Positions 54,384 to 62,049 of a stretch of DNA of 64,000 nt are shown piece by piece. Position numbers and translations under genes: made by a program. The stretch spans positions 62,001-126,000 of the forward strand of contig JACJXH010000003.1 in assembly GCA_020636745.1 (NCBI GenBank), in the 5' to 3' direction. Origin of the DNA: Lentimicrobiaceae bacterium. Its GTDB lineage: Bacteria > Bacteroidota > Bacteroidia > Bacteroidales > Lentimicrobiaceae. Below the pieces are notes generated by a model that worked only from the letters and a program-made list of their open reading frames with translations, made no database searches and was not told the origin of the DNA. The stretch's first letter is position 1. Each line of letters opens with the position of its first letter.

Positions 54384-54413
54384 TTTGAAAATACCGAAAA
54401 TTATGTATCTTTG
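54384..54413 (+). promoter_or_regulatory. Promoter of tRNA-Arg
   Basis: TTTG (54384-54387), an 18-base spacer and TATCTTTG (54406-54413, exact TAnnTTTG) give a near-consensus Bacteroidota promoter. The implied start is near 54417, nine bases before the mature tRNA. Confidence 0.75.
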
Positions 54414-54425
54414 CACCCTCGAAAC

Positions 54426-54499
54426 GGCCCCGTAGCTCAACTGAATAGAGTATCTGACTACGGATCAGAAGGTTACAGGTTTGAATCCTGTCGGGGTCA
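54426..54499 (+). tRNA. tRNA-Arg (anticodon ACG)
   Basis: A 74-base tRNA. The 7-base acceptor stem pairs GGCCCCG (54426-54432) with CGGGGTC (54492-54498), including one G-U, with discriminator A at 54499. The anticodon stem TCTGA/TCAGA surrounds loop CTACGGA (anticodon ACG), and the T arm is ACAGG-TTTGAAT-CCTGT. CCA does not directly follow the discriminator, so it is added after transcription. A consensus promoter precedes and a strong terminator follows. Confidence 0.96.
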
Positions 54500-54505
54500 C
54501 ACCAT

Positions 54506-54546
54506 AAAAGCAGAAAAGCCTTGATATTCAAGGCTTTTCTGCTTTT
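54506..54546. terminator. Bidirectional terminator after tRNA-Arg and the ion channel gene
   Basis: A perfect 19-base-pair inverted repeat (54506-54524 and 54528-54546) with a 3-base loop, flanked by A run on the left and T run on the right. It lies seven bases beyond the tRNA and 15 beyond the stop of the leftward channel gene. Confidence 0.93.
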
Positions 54547-54561
54547 TACATCTTTGGGTTT

Positions 54562-55404
54562 TCATTCAGGGTTGATCATACTGCCGCAATATTTGCAATA
54601 AACCGCATCATGATCATGGCCTTCACGCATACACTCGGGACAGACTTGAGTCGTGGGATTTGTTTTTTTTCTGCTCAGATTGGATAATTCAACAGTCATT
54701 ATGCCTGTAGGAACGGCAATAATGGCGTAACCAAGAACCATCACTACACTTGCAAAGAATTGACCGGCACTGGTTTGCGGCGAAATATCGCCATATCCCA
54801 CAGTTGTTAAAGTAACTACGGCCCAATAAATGCTTGTTGGAATGTCGTAAAAGCCATGCTCAGGGCCTTCAATCACATACATGGCTGCACCTATCACCAC
54901 AACCAAAACCGCAATGGAAGAAATAAATACCAGAATTTTACGGCTGCTGGCCAACAAAGCCTTGCGTAGTGTTTCAGCTTCTGAAAGGTAGCCGGTAAGT
55001 TTAAAAACCCTGAAAACCCTCATCAACCTCAAACTTCTGATAACCATCAGATATTGAGAACCCGGTAAAAGCAGACTGATAAAAGTAGGCAATACGGCAA
55101 GAAAGTCAATTACCCCAAAGAAGCTGAAAATATATGCACTCTTTTTTCTGACAACATAAATGCGTAATAAATATTCAACCGAAAATAAAATGGTGAAAAC
55201 CCATTCGCCTAATGTGAAAATTTGTTGATATTCATTGCTGTACTCATGCACACTTTCAACAATTACCAGTATGACACTCAGTAAAATTGAAGCAATTAAA
55301 ATGACATCAAACAGCTTGCCTGCAGGAGTGTCGGCTTCGAAAATAATTTTGTAAAGAGATTTTTTGAGTTGTCGTTTGTTTATTTCTGTGTCCATTTTAT
55401 TCAT
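54562..55404 (-). CDS. Kv-type voltage-gated potassium channel with C-terminal zinc ribbon
   Basis: A 280-residue six-helix channel. The voltage-sensor helix is MVIRSLRLMRVFRVFKL with regularly spaced Arg, and the pore has TLTTVGYGD, the K+ selectivity filter, before helix S6. After S6 and a short linker, the last 27 residues or so contain VCPECMREG and VYCKYCGSM, two Cys-x2-Cys knuckles of a zinc ribbon. The subunit would form a tetramer in the inner membrane. The ribbon is not standard for Kv channels and may sense metal or redox state. It ends at the bidirectional terminator. Confidence 0.88.
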   Translation of the reverse strand: MNKMDTEINKRQLKKSLYKIIFEADTPAGKLFDVILIASILLSVILVIVESVHEYSNEYQQIFTLGEWVFTILFSVEYLLRIYVVRKKSAYIFSFFGVIDFLAVLPTFISLLLPGSQYLMVIRSLRLMRVFRVFKLTGYLSEAETLRKALLASSRKILVFISSIAVLVVVIGAAMYVIEGPEHGFYDIPTSIYWAVVTLTTVGYGDISPQTSAGQFFASVVMVLGYAIIAVPTGIMTVELSNLSRKKTNPTTQVCPECMREGHDHDAVYCKYCGSMINPE

Positions 55405-55485
55405 TGATTAGATGATAAAAATAAGCATTTCGTCCTACATCAGTGTGTGTTTTTGATTTACATGGTATAAAACCGACAGATTTAT

Positions 55486-55493
55486 TAAATTTG
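55486..55493 (+). promoter_or_regulatory. -7 element of the HerA-like gene
   Basis: TAAATTTG is an exact TAnnTTTG. The predicted start near 55497 leaves about 21 bases before ATG 55518, which supports that start over the longer frame. Confidence 0.5.
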
Positions 55494-55517
55494 CTCCTGA
55501 CTAAAACTATTTTCAAT

Positions 55518-57074
55518 ATGGCATACAAAGGCGCTGAAACATATATTGCAAAATCAGATCGTGAATTGCACATTACTCCTAAAATGGCCAATCGTCATGG
55601 ATTGATTGCCGGAGCTACCGGAACAGGGAAAACTGTTACGCTGCAGGTATTGGCCGAATCCTTCAGTTTACAGGGAGTACCTGTATTTATGACAGATATT
55701 AAAGGTGATTTATCAGGCGTGAGCAAATCAGGTATTCCGGGCCAGAGAATCCTTGACCGGGTGAATAAACTGGGCCTGGATGGATATGCAAACAGGGGAT
55801 TTCCTGTTTGCTTCTGGGATGTTTTTGGCGAACAGGGCCATCCGATGCGTACAACCATCAGTGAAATGGGCCCTTTGCTTTTATCAAGGCTTCTGAATCT
55901 TAACGATACACAGGAAGGTGTTTTGAATCTGGTGTTTAAAATAGCTGACGACAATGATTTGTTGGTTCTTGATTTAAAGGATTTAACCTCCTTGCTGGAA
56001 TACGTAGGCAACAATCGCGATCAATTTACCGTATCATACGGGAATATTTCAGCGGCAAGTATCGGAGCCATCCAACGAAATCTTTTGGTTTTGGAACAAC
56101 AGGGCGCTGAACATTTTTTTGGAGAACCAGCTTTTGATATCAATGATATGTTGCAGACAGATGCTGAAGGTAAAGGCGTGCTCAATATCCTGGCAGCGGA
56201 CAAACTGATGCAATCTCCACGAATTTATTCAACATTCCTGCTTTGGCTTCTTTCCGAGTTGTTTGAAGAATTGCCCGAAGCCGGTGACCTTGAAAAACCC
56301 AAACTTGTATTTTTCTTTGACGAAGCCCATCTGTTATTTAATGAGGCCCCAAAAATACTTCAGGATAAAATTGAGCAGGTGGTCAGGTTAATCCGTTCAA
56401 AAGGCGTTGGCGTTTACTTTGTTTCTCAGAACCCGCTTGATATTCCCGATTCTGTTCTGGGGCAATTGGGTAACCGCGTTCAGCATGCTTTGCGGGCATT
56501 TACTCCGCGCGACCAAAAAGCTGTAAAAGCAGCAGCCACTACGTTCAGGGTTAATCCTAAAGTAGATGTGGAAGCTGCTATTACTGAACTTGGAGTTGGT
56601 GAAGCTTTGGTCTCTTTTCTCGATGAAAAAGGGATTCCGATGATGGTTGAACGTGCGCTCATTTTACCTCCTTGTGCCCAAATCGGGCCAATTACTCCTG
56701 AAGAAAGAGAGCAGATTATCAAAAAATCTGATGTATACGGGGTGTATGAGAAGGTTTTGGATCGTGAATCAGCCTTTGAAATTTTACATCAGCGTGTAGC
56801 CGAAGCAAACAAGCTGAAGCAGGAAGAAGAAGCTCAGGCTGCTGCTGCCAAAGAAAAGCTCAGAAATGCCAAGGAAGAGGCTGCGCTGGCGCGTGCCGAA
56901 GCCGCTAAAGAGAGAGCTGAAAGGGCTGCTCGGCGAAATTCAGGAGGAGATCTGCTGTCGGAACTTACCAAGCAGGCTGGAAGGAGTGTAACCCGAACCA
57001 TGGGATCGGAAATTGGCAGACAACTGGTCAGGGGAATTCTTGGCTCCATTTTCGGGGGAAGCCGCAGAAAATAA
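55518..57074 (+). CDS. DUF853/HerA-like ATPase (YjgR family)
   Basis: A 518-residue P-loop ATPase. Walker A is GLIAGATGTGKTVTLQ near residue 32 and Walker B VFFFDEAHLLF near 265; VYFVSQNPLDIPDSVLGQLG resembles the sensor/arginine-finger region of HerA and FtsK-type hexameric motors. The C-terminal 90 residues are rich in Glu, Ala, Lys and Arg and look like a long helix, ending GSEIGRQLVRGILGSIFGG. I choose ATG 55518; the frame runs 25 codons upstream across the promoter. Its cellular role is not established. Confidence 0.88.
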   Translation: MAYKGAETYIAKSDRELHITPKMANRHGLIAGATGTGKTVTLQVLAESFSLQGVPVFMTDIKGDLSGVSKSGIPGQRILDRVNKLGLDGYANRGFPVCFWDVFGEQGHPMRTTISEMGPLLLSRLLNLNDTQEGVLNLVFKIADDNDLLVLDLKDLTSLLEYVGNNRDQFTVSYGNISAASIGAIQRNLLVLEQQGAEHFFGEPAFDINDMLQTDAEGKGVLNILAADKLMQSPRIYSTFLLWLLSELFEELPEAGDLEKPKLVFFFDEAHLLFNEAPKILQDKIEQVVRLIRSKGVGVYFVSQNPLDIPDSVLGQLGNRVQHALRAFTPRDQKAVKAAATTFRVNPKVDVEAAITELGVGEALVSFLDEKGIPMMVERALILPPCAQIGPITPEEREQIIKKSDVYGVYEKVLDRESAFEILHQRVAEANKLKQEEEAQAAAAKEKLRNAKEEAALARAEAAKERAERAARRNSGGDLLSELTKQAGRSVTRTMGSEIGRQLVRGILGSIFGGSRRK

Positions 57075-57103
57075 TATTTTCATGATTTTTATCTGCATAA
57101 ACA

Positions 57104-57928
57104 ATGTCTGATTGTTCGGGGGATTATTTTATTATGAACGGCAGTCTTCTTCAAATTAAAGAATTTGATACCTGTTTCCTGCCAAATCGTAATTACATTT
57201 ATGAGGTTTTCAGAATAATTGATAATATTCCTCTATTTATTGAAGACCATATCGAACGCTTTTTTCAAACCATGCTTTTGGCTGATGAGCAGGAATTAAT
57301 GGATCGGCAGGCTTTGTTAAAAGATATCAGTTTGCTAATTCGGCAGAATAACGGCGGGGATGGTAATATTAAAATAGCTATCCAAACTGAAGAATCAGGC
57401 AGTAAAAACCTGCTTTTATATTTCACTCCTCATCAGTATCCTTCAAACGAACAGTTTATTTCGGGAGTTGCAGTTGATTTGCTGCATGCCGAACGCCATA
57501 ATCCCACTGCAAAAGTGATGGATGTCCCTTTAAGGGCTCAGGCTGATATGCTTAAGCAAAAAGCAGATGTTTATGAAATGTTACTTGTTGATAAAGAAGG
57601 GTTTATTACTGAAGGCAGCAGGTCTAATGTTTTCTTTATTAAGGACAGAAGTGTAATTACGCCTCCGCTCAATTGTGCACTGCCCGGAATTACGCAAAAG
57701 CATATCATAAAAATTTGTCGGGATAACAATATTACGCTTACTGAAAGTAAAATACATACGAATCAATTAAATAGTATTGATGCTCTTTTTATTTCAGGCA
57801 CTTCGCGCAAAGTGCTACCGGTAAACAGGGTAGGGGAGCTTGTCTTTGATGTTGATAATCAGTTGCTAAAGCAGATTCAGACATTATTTAACCAGCATGT
57901 TGCTGATTATATTCAACAAAGAAAATAA
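57104..57928 (+). CDS. Class IV aminotransferase (PLP; ilvE/pabC-like fold)
   Basis: A 274-residue fold-type IV PLP enzyme. Visible marks: FLPNRNYIYEVFRIIDNIPL, HIERFFQTM, the probable Schiff-base Lys in NPTAKVMDVPL near residue 136, LVDKEGFITEGSRSNVFFI (phosphate and PLP contacts) and the C-terminal FISGTSRKVLPV. Such enzymes are branched-chain or D-amino-acid aminotransferases, or 4-amino-4-deoxychorismate lyase. Which one cannot be settled here. ATG 57134 is a possible alternative start. Confidence 0.85.
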   Translation: MSDCSGDYFIMNGSLLQIKEFDTCFLPNRNYIYEVFRIIDNIPLFIEDHIERFFQTMLLADEQELMDRQALLKDISLLIRQNNGGDGNIKIAIQTEESGSKNLLLYFTPHQYPSNEQFISGVAVDLLHAERHNPTAKVMDVPLRAQADMLKQKADVYEMLLVDKEGFITEGSRSNVFFIKDRSVITPPLNCALPGITQKHIIKICRDNNITLTESKIHTNQLNSIDALFISGTSRKVLPVNRVGELVFDVDNQLLKQIQTLFNQHVADYIQQRK

Positions 57929-58011
57929 TTTGTTAAGTGCAGATGATAATGCTGTCGGCCTGCAGGGCTAATTTTTGAGCTTTAACAAGAAAAATTGCGA
58001 GAGTAGAGTAT

Positions 58012-58044
58012 AAAAAAAAGGCTGCCTGACAGGCAGCCTTTTTT
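58012..58044. terminator. Bidirectional terminator between the aminotransferase genes
   Basis: The inverted repeat GGCTGCCTG (58020-58028) and CAGGCAGCC (58030-58038) is flanked by eight A on the left and six T on the right. It serves the rightward class IV aminotransferase and the leftward alpha-oxoamine synthase-type gene. Confidence 0.92.
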
Positions 58045-58058
58045 ATCCATTTGAATTA

Positions 58059-59306
58059 TTATAATTGTGAAATGTCGTACATAACATTGGCATACGCACC
58101 AGCTTCAAGCTTTTTGCGTACTTCTTTGTAAGCTTTAATTGTGTATTCCACATCTTCCAGGGTATGAACAGCTGTTGGAATAAGTCGAAGCAGTATCATT
58201 CCTTTGGGGATAACGGGATAGGAAACAATAGAACAGAAAATATTGTAATTTTCTCTTAGATCAACAGTAATCTGCGTTGCTTCAGGAACACCGCCTTCAA
58301 GAATAACAGGTGTTACAGGAGAGGCAGCTGCTCCCAGATTAAATCCGGCCTCACGTAGCCCTGATTGCAGTGCATTTACAATTTTCCAGAGATTTTCACG
58401 AAGTTCAGGATGTTTTCTGATGAGATCCAGGCGTTTCAGTGCACCAAATACCATCGGCATCGGAAGTGATTTGGCGAAGGTTTGTGAACGCATATTGTGT
58501 CTGAGGAAATCAACAATATCCTTGCGTGTAGCCACAAAAGCACCAATACCTGCCATTGATTTTGCGAAAGTTCCAAAATAAACGTCAACACCATCAACAA
58601 CTCCCTGGGCTTCGTGGGTACCAGCACCGGTTGGGCCCATAGTGCCGAAACCATGAGCATCATCCACCAGCAATCTGAAATCAAATTCTTTTTTCAGTTC
58701 AACAATCTCTTTCAGTTTGCCCTGGTCACCAGTCATACCAAACACTCCTTCGGTGATCACCAGGATTCCGCCACCGGTTTCCTGCGTCATTTTACGGGCA
58801 CGATTCAGCTGAATTTTCAGATTATCAATGTTGTTATGTGGGTAAACAAACCGTTTGCCCATGTGAAGTCTTGCACCGTCGATAATACAAGCATGCGCTT
58901 CAGAGTCATAAACAATAACATCATTCCGGTCAACCAGCGAATCAACAATAGAAACCATTCCCTGATAACCAAAATTCAATAGGAATGCATCTTCCTTTCC
59001 AACAAAAGCAGCTAGTTCGCGCTCTAGTTGTTCATGGTAGATAGTCTGGCCTGACATCATTCTTGCACCCATAGGATAGGCTAATCCCCAATCCTTTGCA
59101 GCTTGTGCATCGGCCTCTCTCACTTCAGGATGGTTTGCAAGTCCAAGATAATTGTTCAGACTCCATACCAGCATGTCTTTACCACGGAATTTCATCCTGT
59201 TTGAAATTTCGCCTTCTAGTTTCGGAAACATGAAATACCCGTCTGCCCGTTCGGCATAAATACCAAGCGGACCCAGGTTCATAACCCTTTTTTCAAATAT
59301 ATCCAC
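58059..59306 (-). CDS. Alpha-oxoamine synthase family PLP enzyme (serine palmitoyltransferase or cysteate acyltransferase-like)
   Basis: A 415-residue fold-type I PLP enzyme. Motifs: WSLNNYLGLANHPEVREA, GARMMSGQTIYHEQLE, LVDDAHGFGTMG (Asp that contacts PLP) and the Schiff-base Lys in YFGTFAKSMAGIGAF. The family condenses amino acids with acyl-CoA: serine palmitoyltransferase, KBL, AONS, and the cysteate acyltransferase that starts sulfonolipid synthesis in Bacteroidota. The amino-acid donor cannot be chosen from sequence alone; an unusual sphingoid or sulfonolipid base is the most likely product. Start is GTG 59306. A promoter lies at 59347-59381. Confidence 0.85.
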   Translation of the reverse strand: MDIFEKRVMNLGPLGIYAERADGYFMFPKLEGEISNRMKFRGKDMLVWSLNNYLGLANHPEVREADAQAAKDWGLAYPMGARMMSGQTIYHEQLERELAAFVGKEDAFLLNFGYQGMVSIVDSLVDRNDVIVYDSEAHACIIDGARLHMGKRFVYPHNNIDNLKIQLNRARKMTQETGGGILVITEGVFGMTGDQGKLKEIVELKKEFDFRLLVDDAHGFGTMGPTGAGTHEAQGVVDGVDVYFGTFAKSMAGIGAFVATRKDIVDFLRHNMRSQTFAKSLPMPMVFGALKRLDLIRKHPELRENLWKIVNALQSGLREAGFNLGAAASPVTPVILEGGVPEATQITVDLRENYNIFCSIVSYPVIPKGMILLRLIPTAVHTLEDVEYTIKAYKEVRKKLEAGAYANVMYDISQL

Positions 59307-59346
59307 AGTAATTGGTTTTTAGTTTTTTATTCCTGTAAATTGGCTG

Positions 59347-59381
59347 CAAAGCTATGGATTTTTATCATTTTATTTTGCAAA
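59347..59381 (-). promoter_or_regulatory. Promoter of the alpha-oxoamine synthase-type gene
   Basis: On the minus strand: TTTG (59378-59381), a 23-base spacer and TAGCTTTG (59347-59354, exact TAnnTTTG). The implied leader before the GTG at 59306 is about 37 bases. Confidence 0.55.
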
Positions 59382-59474
59382 CAATCAAAATCCATTTTCT
59401 TATTGGAGGATAAATTTTATGGTGAACATTCCTCCTTAACATTCGTTTAAAGTTTGTGATGAAAAAATTAAACA

Positions 59475-60791
59475 ATGAATCAAGAGGTTAACATTTTTTG
59501 GTTTAGGCGCGACCTGAGGTTACATGATAATCATGGTCTTTTCGAAGCCTTAAATTCAGGTGTAAAAGTATTGCCGGTGTTTATTTTCGACATCAATATT
59601 CTTAACAAGCTAAAAAAGGATGATCGGCGGGTTGGATTTATTTTCAAGCGATTAAATGAACTCAATTCTGAATTGTCGAAATTCAAATCAGGCATTTCAG
59701 TTTTTTATGGCAATCCAACGGATATTTTCAGTGAACTTATTACCACATTTCATGTTCAGAATGTGTTTACCAACCGCGATTATGAGCCTTATGCTGTTAT
59801 ACGCGATAAGGCCGTTGAGACTTTGCTGTCTAAATCAGGCGTTGGATTCAGAACTTATAAAGATCAGGTTCTTTTTGAACCGGGTGAGATTTTAAAGCCT
59901 GATGGAAAACCTTATACGGTGTTTACTCCATTCAGTAAAAGATGGATGGAGAAACTTAAGCATAAAGGTGTTGAATCGTATCATTCAGCATCAATGCTGC
60001 ATCTGTTGCATGCTGAAATCATATCAGAAATTTCATCCCTTGAGCAACTTGGCTTTATTTCCTCAAAGTCAGATTTTAAGCAGGCCTCCCTCTCTGAACC
60101 ACTTATCCGGGCTTATGCCGAAAAAAGGAATATTCCGGGCATGGATGCCACCTCACGTCTGAGTGTTCATTTGCGTTTTGGTACAATCAGCGTTCGTGAT
60201 GTTATAAAAGCGGGACAGGAATGGAGCCCTGTTTGGCTGAATGAGCTTATCTGGCGTGAATTTTTTATGCATATTCTTGCTTTTTTCCCAAATGTGGTCA
60301 ATCATGAATTTAAACCGCAATATCAGCATATACAATGGTTGAATGATGAATCTCAGTTTCAGCGATGGTGTGAAGGCCGAACCGGCTATCCGCTTGTTGA
60401 TGCAGGCATGCGTGAGCTTCTACAAACCGGATTTATGCACAACAGGGTGAGAATGGTTGTCGCTGGGTTTCTGACCAAACACCTGCTTATCGACTGGCGC
60501 TGGGGCGAAGCCTGGTTTGCTGAAAAATTGCTCGATTATGAACTCTCTTCCAATAACGGAAACTGGCAATGGGCGGCCGGAACAGGGTGTGATGCCGCAC
60601 CATACTTCAGAATATTTAATCCTGTTGAGCAAGCCAGAAAATTTGATCCTGATTCGATATACATCAAACGATGGCTGCCCGAATTTGGCAGCAAATTATA
60701 CCCTGAACCCATAATTGACCACTCAGAAGCCAGAATAAGATGCCTGAACACCTACAAGCGTGCGCTGAATGACGCTTATAGTCAGAATTAG
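59475..60791 (+). CDS. Deoxyribodipyrimidine photolyase/cryptochrome family protein
   Basis: A 438-residue flavoprotein. The N-terminal alpha/beta domain opens IFWFRRDLRLHDNHGLFEAL. The C-terminal FAD domain has LSVHLRFGTISVRDV, WLNELIWREFFMHILAFFPN and the DYELSSNNGNWQWAAGTGCD signature, with Trp residues of the electron-transfer chain. It probably repairs cyclobutane pyrimidine dimers in light; a cryptochrome-like signalling role cannot be excluded. Length is slightly short but complete. Confidence 0.93.
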   Translation: MNQEVNIFWFRRDLRLHDNHGLFEALNSGVKVLPVFIFDINILNKLKKDDRRVGFIFKRLNELNSELSKFKSGISVFYGNPTDIFSELITTFHVQNVFTNRDYEPYAVIRDKAVETLLSKSGVGFRTYKDQVLFEPGEILKPDGKPYTVFTPFSKRWMEKLKHKGVESYHSASMLHLLHAEIISEISSLEQLGFISSKSDFKQASLSEPLIRAYAEKRNIPGMDATSRLSVHLRFGTISVRDVIKAGQEWSPVWLNELIWREFFMHILAFFPNVVNHEFKPQYQHIQWLNDESQFQRWCEGRTGYPLVDAGMRELLQTGFMHNRVRMVVAGFLTKHLLIDWRWGEAWFAEKLLDYELSSNNGNWQWAAGTGCDAAPYFRIFNPVEQARKFDPDSIYIKRWLPEFGSKLYPEPIIDHSEARIRCLNTYKRALNDAYSQN

Positions 60792-60866
60792 TCTTAAATA
60801 TTGTTAAGAATTAAGTTAACTGTAATATTTGTAGGATAATGCCGTTCATTGTACGCTTAAAATAAT

Positions 60867-60874
60867 TATTTTTG
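60867..60874 (+). promoter_or_regulatory. -7 element directly upstream of bamD
   Basis: TATTTTTG is an exact TAnnTTTG ending five bases before the bamD ATG. If active it predicts a transcript start near 60878, hence a leaderless or nearly leaderless mRNA. Confidence 0.4.
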
Positions 60875-60878
60875 CAGC

Positions 60879-61688
60879 ATGATTCGAAAAAGCATTTTTC
60901 CTTTATTATTCTCACTACTTATCGTATTTGCTTCCTGCAGCAAATATCAAAAACTGCTTAAGAGCACTGACAATGAGAATAAGTATGAAATGGCCATGTC
61001 ATACTATGATGCCAAAGATTACTACAGGGCTATTCAGCTATTTGACCAGTTACAACCTTTTTTCAGAGGAACTGACAGGGCTGAAACAATGGCTTTTTAC
61101 TATGCCAATGCTCATTTTGAACAAAAGGATTATATTTTGGCAAGTTACTATTACAGGCAATTTGCTAAAAATTTCCCCAATAGTAAAAATGCTGAACAAG
61201 CTGCATTTATGGGCGCTTATTGCAGTTATCTTGATTCGCCGCCTTCAAGCCTCGACCAAACCGTTACCAATGATGCCATTAAGGATTTGCAACTGTTTAT
61301 CAATCAATATCCCAAAAGCGAAAAGGTAGCTCAGGCAAATAAACTGATTGATGAATTGCGGTTTAAACTGGAGACAAAGGCTTACGATATTGCACGTTTA
61401 TACTTCAAAATGTCTGATTATAAGGCATCTGTAATAAATTTCGAAAATCTGATTAAAGATTTTCCTGACACACGTTACCGTGAAACAGCAATGTTTCATA
61501 TTGCAAAATCTTATTACTATTACGCTGAAAAAAGCGTGGATAAGAAAAAGGGTGAGCGTTTCCAACTTTCATCCGAAGCTGTAGATAATTTTTTGGCAAA
61601 CTATCCTGAGTCTTCTTATGCCAAAGAAGCCCTGGAAATGCAAAAAGATGCACAAAAACAATTAGAAAACCTGACAATTTTACAATAA
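60879..61688 (+). CDS. bamD: Outer membrane assembly lipoprotein BamD
   Basis: A 269-residue lipoprotein (signal ending VFASC, Cys20) made of TPR repeats: KYEMAMSYYDAKDYYRAIQL, AETMAFYYANAHFEQKDYIL, YRQFAKNFPNSKNAEQAAFM and YRETAMFHIAKSYYY. BamD works with BamA to insert beta-barrel proteins in the outer membrane. The neighbours (omega-like subunit, coaBC, porD) are the order usual in Bacteroidota. The signal peptide requires the start at 60879. Confidence 0.95.
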   Translation: MIRKSIFPLLFSLLIVFASCSKYQKLLKSTDNENKYEMAMSYYDAKDYYRAIQLFDQLQPFFRGTDRAETMAFYYANAHFEQKDYILASYYYRQFAKNFPNSKNAEQAAFMGAYCSYLDSPPSSLDQTVTNDAIKDLQLFINQYPKSEKVAQANKLIDELRFKLETKAYDIARLYFKMSDYKASVINFENLIKDFPDTRYRETAMFHIAKSYYYYAEKSVDKKKGERFQLSSEAVDNFLANYPESSYAKEALEMQKDAQKQLENLTILQ

Positions 61689-61694
61689 CACATT

Positions 61695-62033
61695 ATGGAT
61701 TTTAAAAGAATCAAAACCGATACCGTTGCGGTGACCCGTAACATTCACCAATTGATGGAGCCAACCGAAAATATGTATGAAACGGTTGCTATTCTGTCAA
61801 AACGTGCCAACCAGATATCATTGGAAATCAAAGAAGAACTCAACTCGAAAATTTCTGAGTTTGCGATTCCGAATGATAACCTTGAAGAGGTATTTGAAAA
61901 TCGTGAGCAGATTGAAATTGCCAAATATTATGAACATCTGCCCAAACCAACGCTTATTGCTGTTCAGGAATTTTTGAACGGACAGGTACACTTTCGCAAT
62001 CCGCTGAAAGACAGCCAGGAAGTCAGATTCTAA
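61695..62033 (+). CDS. rpoZ: DNA-directed RNA polymerase omega subunit (Bacteroidota form)
   Basis: A 112-residue protein matching the Bacteroidota omega subunit by content and position: ETVAILSKRANQISLEIKEE is the core helix, and DNLEEVFENREQIEIAKYYE with KPTLIAVQEFLNG follow. Omega helps assemble and stabilise beta' in RNA polymerase. Six bases after bamD and 16 before coaBC, so co-transcribed. Confidence 0.9.
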   Translation: MDFKRIKTDTVAVTRNIHQLMEPTENMYETVAILSKRANQISLEIKEELNSKISEFAIPNDNLEEVFENREQIEIAKYYEHLPKPTLIAVQEFLNGQVHFRNPLKDSQEVRF

Positions 62034-62049
62034 TTGTAATTCTTAAGCC

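Noticed and set aside
55595..56014. 139-codon open frame on the minus strand within the HerA-like gene
   Set aside because: The plus-strand ATPase motifs are intact here, and the minus frame has no domain.
58614..58982. 122-codon open frame on the plus strand within the alpha-oxoamine synthase-type gene
   Set aside because: Antisense to a well-conserved PLP enzyme; likely a by-product of codon use.
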